From the NCBI GenBank assembly GCA_947090385.1, contig CAMUNZ010000027.1:1-15906 (forward strand): a DNA stretch of 15,906 nt, given 5' to 3'. Shown piece by piece: positions 12,985 to 15,906 of the stretch. The notes beneath the pieces are model-generated. The model worked only from the letters and a program-made list of their open reading frames with translations, searched no databases and was not told the DNA's origin. Origin of the DNA: an uncultured Campylobacter sp. (GTDB lineage Bacteria; Campylobacterota; Campylobacteria; Campylobacterales; Campylobacteraceae). A program made the position numbers and the translations under genes. Position 1 is the first letter of the stretch. Every line of letters starts with the position of its first letter.

Positions 12985-13163
12985 GTAATTTTGAAGAAAA
13001 ACTTGATGAAAATTTAAAAATTTTACAAGATTGTCAAAATTCACACGATTTAAAAAGCTGTTTTAATTGTGATGAAATTTTTGATTGCAAAATTAGAAAT
13101 GATTACGTAGATTCCGCTTATGACTCTATGTCAAAAGGCGAAAGCGGAGATTTTGAATTTTAA
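12981..13163 (+). CDS. Small cysteine-containing hypothetical protein (60 aa)
   Basis: An acidic 60-aa protein starting at an ATGA overlap with fbp, without a good SD of its own, so probably translated by coupling. A helical N-terminus leads into a cluster of four cysteines, C18, C27, C30 and C36, with FNC and DEIFDCKIR around the CXXC. This is suggestive of a small metal-binding or zinc-ribbon-like unit. The tail is acidic and Ser-rich. A short conserved gene sits in the same place between fbp and metG in C. jejuni (Cj0839c, from memory). Function unknown. Its stop codon (13161-13163) overlaps the metG SD TAAGGA. Confidence 0.85.
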   Translation: MSNFEEKLDENLKILQDCQNSHDLKSCFNCDEIFDCKIRNDYVDSAYDSMSKGESGDFEF

Positions 13164-13171
13164 GGATTTTG

Positions 13172-15064
13172 ATGAAAAAATATATTACAACACCGATTTA
13201 TTATGTAAATGATGTCCCGCATATCGGTCACGCTTATACGACGATAATTTGCGATTGTTTGGCTAGATTTTATCGCCTTGTAGGATATGATACGTTTTTT
13301 ATGACCGGCACAGATGAACATGGACAAAAAACACAAGAAGCCGCCTTAAAAAGAGGCAAAACTCCAAAAGAATATGCCGATGAGGTTAGTTTAAAATTTA
13401 AAGAACTTTGGGATTATTTTGATATAAGTTATGATCATTTTATACGCACGACAGATGATTATCACATCAAAAATGTCGCCGAAGCTTTTGAAATTATGCA
13501 AAAAGAAGGTGATATTTATAAAGGCGATTATGAAGGATTTTACTGCGTTAGTTGTGAAAGTTTTTTTACTCAAACACAGCTTATAAACGAAGATTGTTGT
13601 CCAGATTGTGGTAAAAAAACAAAATTAGTAAAAGAAGAGAGTTATTTTTTTAGATTAAGTAAATATGAAAATGATCTTTTAAAATGGTACGAAAATGAAG
13701 ATTGTGTTATCCCAAAAGGCAAAAAAAATGAAGTTATAAGCTTTGTAAAAAGCGGTTTAAAAGATTTATCTATTACAAGGACAAGTTTTGATTGGGGCAT
13801 AAAAATTCCAAGTGATAAAAAGCATGTTGTTTATGTTTGGCTTGATGCTTTGTTAAACTACGTATCTACTTTAAAAAAATGTAAAGGCGAAAATTGGCTG
13901 GAATTTTGGAGCGATGCAAATCATGTAGTCGGAAAAGATATTTTAAGATTTCATGCGATTTATTGGCCGGCATTTTTGATGAGTTTAAATCTTCCTTTAC
14001 CTCAAAAAATCGCCGCTCACGGTTGGTGGACAAGAGATGGCAGAAAAATGAGTAAAAGTATCGGAAATGTCGTAAACCCAAAAGAAGCCGCTGATGCTTA
14101 CGGTTTAGAGCAATTTAGATATTTTTTGCTTCGCGAAGTACCTTTTGGACAAGATGGGGATTTTTCTCAAAAAGCTATGATAAATCGCATAAATAGCGAA
14201 CTTGCAAACAATCTTGGCAATTTGCTTAGCCGGACGATTGGCATGAGTAAAAAATATTTTTATAATAAAATTTCGTCTAAAAATTTAAAAAGTTTTTATA
14301 AAAAAGAGTTGGAAGAAGCTGAAATTTTATTTAAAAATTCCATACAAAATTTAACAGAATTTTCTACAAATAGATATTTAGAAGATATTTTTAAAGCGCT
14401 TGACATCGCAAATAACGCAGTTGCGACTTATGAGCCTTGGAATTTGATGAAAAATTCTAAAAATGACGAGGCTATGAGTATTGTTTCGCTTTGTGCGAAT
14501 ATTTTAGCAAAAGCGGCTATTTTGTTGAGTCCGGCTATGCCAAAAACAGCTGATAAAATCGCAAAAGTTTTGAATTTTGAAATTTCAACAAAAAATTATG
14601 AAAAATTTATAAAAAATGGCGAAATTTTGGATGATTTTGTAGCAAATTCTTGCGAGCCACTTTTTACAAAAGTTGAAAATGAGTTGATGATTACTCCGAC
14701 GATTTTAGACAGCACAAATCAAAATACAAAAGGCGAAATTGCGCAGATTAAAATCGATGATTTTAAGAAAAATGTGATAAAAGTAGGCACAATTTTAAGT
14801 TGCGAAAAAATAAAAGGTAGTGATAAACTTTTGGAATTTAAAATTGATTTTGGCGAAGAAAAACCTCGCAATATCGTATCTGGAATAGCAAAATTTTACG
14901 TTCCAAAAGATTTGATAGGTGTTCAAGTTTGCGCTCTTACGAATCTAAAACCAGCAAAAGTTTTTGGACATTTAAGTGAAGGCATGATTCTTACAGCAGA
15001 TGATGGAAATTTAAGTCTTATATCGCCAAAAAATAGTGTAAAAAATGGTGTAATTATCGGATGA
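13172..15064 (+). CDS. metG: Methionyl-tRNA synthetase
   Basis: A class I synthetase attaching Met to tRNA(Met) in the cytoplasm, 630 aa. The HIGH motif is at 17-20 (VPHIGH). The connective-peptide zinc knuckle has C125, C128, C143 and C146, a single two-CXXC type. KMSKS is at 292-296 (RKMSKSIGN). The anticodon-binding helical domain is followed by a C-terminal Trbp111/EMAP-type tRNA-binding domain (about residues 528-630, with KVGTILSCEKIKGSDKLLEF and SGIAKFY), which allows dimerisation in many bacterial enzymes. The start is the ATG at 13172, with AAGGA five bases upstream; the adjacent TTG at 13169 is too close to the SD. It overlaps the next gene by 4 bp (ATGA), the same coupling as fbp to the 60-aa gene. 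Confidence 0.97.
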   Translation: MKKYITTPIYYVNDVPHIGHAYTTIICDCLARFYRLVGYDTFFMTGTDEHGQKTQEAALKRGKTPKEYADEVSLKFKELWDYFDISYDHFIRTTDDYHIKNVAEAFEIMQKEGDIYKGDYEGFYCVSCESFFTQTQLINEDCCPDCGKKTKLVKEESYFFRLSKYENDLLKWYENEDCVIPKGKKNEVISFVKSGLKDLSITRTSFDWGIKIPSDKKHVVYVWLDALLNYVSTLKKCKGENWLEFWSDANHVVGKDILRFHAIYWPAFLMSLNLPLPQKIAAHGWWTRDGRKMSKSIGNVVNPKEAADAYGLEQFRYFLLREVPFGQDGDFSQKAMINRINSELANNLGNLLSRTIGMSKKYFYNKISSKNLKSFYKKELEEAEILFKNSIQNLTEFSTNRYLEDIFKALDIANNAVATYEPWNLMKNSKNDEAMSIVSLCANILAKAAILLSPAMPKTADKIAKVLNFEISTKNYEKFIKNGEILDDFVANSCEPLFTKVENELMITPTILDSTNQNTKGEIAQIKIDDFKKNVIKVGTILSCEKIKGSDKLLEFKIDFGEEKPRNIVSGIAKFYVPKDLIGVQVCALTNLKPAKVFGHLSEGMILTADDGNLSLISPKNSVKNGVIIG

Positions 15065-15906
15065 AAATCGAGAATTTAGCTGATTTAATAAATGGTAAAA
15101 TTCAAAACAATCCCGCGATTAGTTCGGTGGAAAGTTTTACTTTTTCATTGAAAAATTTGCGTCAAAAAATGGCTTTTATAAGTTTTGACAATGACGAAGA
15201 ATTAATTCAAAATGCCATAAATCGCGGTGCTTACGTCGTGATTTATGAAAAAGATATAAAAATAAATGATAACGAAATAGCTTATATAAAAGTTGATGAT
15301 TTGCAAAAATCACTTTTTAGATTGATGCGATTTTATTGCGGTTTGAATGAACTTAAATTTTTTGTTACACAAAATCTTATTTTTGATATTGCTAAAACTT
15401 GCAGGGGCGATTTTAGGCTTTTAAGAGATGATTTAAAATCGCAATTTTTGCAAATTATAAACTCAAAAAATGGTGAGATTTTTATATCAAATGATAAGAA
15501 TTTTATAGAAAAATTTTTTATTGTAAGTGGCGAAATTTTGCCAAATTTCAATCAAATTTCAAATAATAGTTCTATTTTTTATTCAAATTTATTTATAAAA
15601 GATAGATTTCAAAATGTGATTTTTCCGGAAATTTTTATAAAAGAAATTTCTGGTTTGATTAACTTTTTTAAAGATAAAAATATAAATTTTGAGTTTGTCA
15701 AACTTCAAAATTTTTCTCATTTTGCGCCGATTTTTATAAATAAATTTATGCAAATAAAAGAATTTGGAGCTAGCTATAAAGCTTTTATTTGCGAAAATGA
15801 TAAAGAAATTTTTCAAAAATCTAGTGAATTTTTAAATCATAAATTTAAACAAGGCATAATTACTTTAGCTCCCGTAAATTCTAATGTTGAAGCGAATTGT
15901 TATTTT
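15061..15906 (+). CDS. Mur-ligase N-domain-like protein without a P-loop (partial, runs off the window)
   Basis: An open frame of 282 codons begins at the ATG overlapping the metG stop and reaches the window end with no stop. Residues about 1-90 resemble the N-terminal substrate-binding domain of MurE/MurF. They start MKIENLADLINGKIQNN, then show a region of SxxLxxxxMAFISF type, NAINRGAYVVIYEKD and IKVDDLQKSLFRL. In a Mur ligase the ATP-binding GTNGKT loop should follow. Here the sequence continues ELKFFVTQNLIFDIAKTC with no such loop, and the rest is Phe/Lys/Asn-rich without motifs I know. It probably matches the hypothetical protein next to metG in C. jejuni (recalled as Cj0837c). Function unknown; the Mur likeness is a by-eye inference. 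Confidence 0.8.
   Translation, partial: MKIENLADLINGKIQNNPAISSVESFTFSLKNLRQKMAFISFDNDEELIQNAINRGAYVVIYEKDIKINDNEIAYIKVDDLQKSLFRLMRFYCGLNELKFFVTQNLIFDIAKTCRGDFRLLRDDLKSQFLQIINSKNGEIFISNDKNFIEKFFIVSGEILPNFNQISNNSSIFYSNLFIKDRFQNVIFPEIFIKEISGLINFFKDKNINFEFVKLQNFSHFAPIFINKFMQIKEFGASYKAFICENDKEIFQKSSEFLNHKFKQGIITLAPVNSNVEANCYF

Noticed and set aside
15333..15816. Minus-strand open frames near the right edge
   Set aside because: They are antisense to the partial gene coupled to metG, whose frame is open over 846 bp, and are low-complexity Phe/Lys/Ile sequence.

Overview
The window is about 30% G+C with tightly packed genes and AGGA-type ribosome binding sites. Promoters look like the Campylobacter sigma-70 pattern (TTTTnGnTAtAAT with no clear -35). 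Gene content points to a Campylobacter species: a lone atpB, GatB, a NapC-type tetraheme cytochrome next to an octaheme HAO-like cytochrome, and the run gltX - YggT protein - slt - (opposed lipoprotein) - mobB - fbp - small Cys protein - metG. From memory, that run matches the order Cj0845c to Cj0837c of C. jejuni. The species cannot be fixed from this window.

Layout. 1-259: a possible gene tail, a 25-codon ORF with a strong SD, and the atpB promoter region. 260-1145: atpB overlapping a small membrane protein gene. 1185-2609: gatB. 2623-4477: a two-gene type II restriction-modification (R-M) cassette. It consists of a HinfI/CcrM-like adenine methyltransferase and a PD-(D/E)XK endonuclease, predicted to act at GANTC. 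4478-5368: gpsA, ending in a hairpin shared with the convergent hao operon. 5405-7265 (minus strand): haoC then haoA. 7487-7892 (minus strand): mscL, broken by one extra base. 8004-11173: gltX, a YggT-family gene, slt. 11082-11534 (minus strand): a small lipoprotein gene overlapping the slt 3' end. 11648-15906: the operon mobB, fbp, a 60-aa Cys protein, metG, and an unfinished ORF whose N-terminus resembles the substrate-binding domain of Mur ligases.

How the genes work together. GatB, with GatA and GatC encoded elsewhere, would amidate the Glu-tRNA(Gln) made by a glutamyl-tRNA synthetase such as the short one encoded here. HaoC would pass electrons from the quinol pool to the periplasmic octaheme HaoA for nitrite or hydroxylamine reduction. 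The R-M pair sits exactly between gatB and gpsA, which I recall being adjacent in C. jejuni. It is bounded by an 8-bp direct repeat, and collapsing the repeat would restore a clean gatB-gpsA junction. The last ~150 bp of gatB and the methyltransferase are much richer in G+C than the rest of gatB, so the cassette looks acquired together with a piece of donor gatB.

No tRNA, rRNA, CRISPR array, insertion sequence or prophage was seen. The best candidates for a second look are the R-M insertion with its repeats and mosaic gatB end, the frameshifted mscL, the εHao pair, and the P-loop-less Mur-like protein at the right edge.
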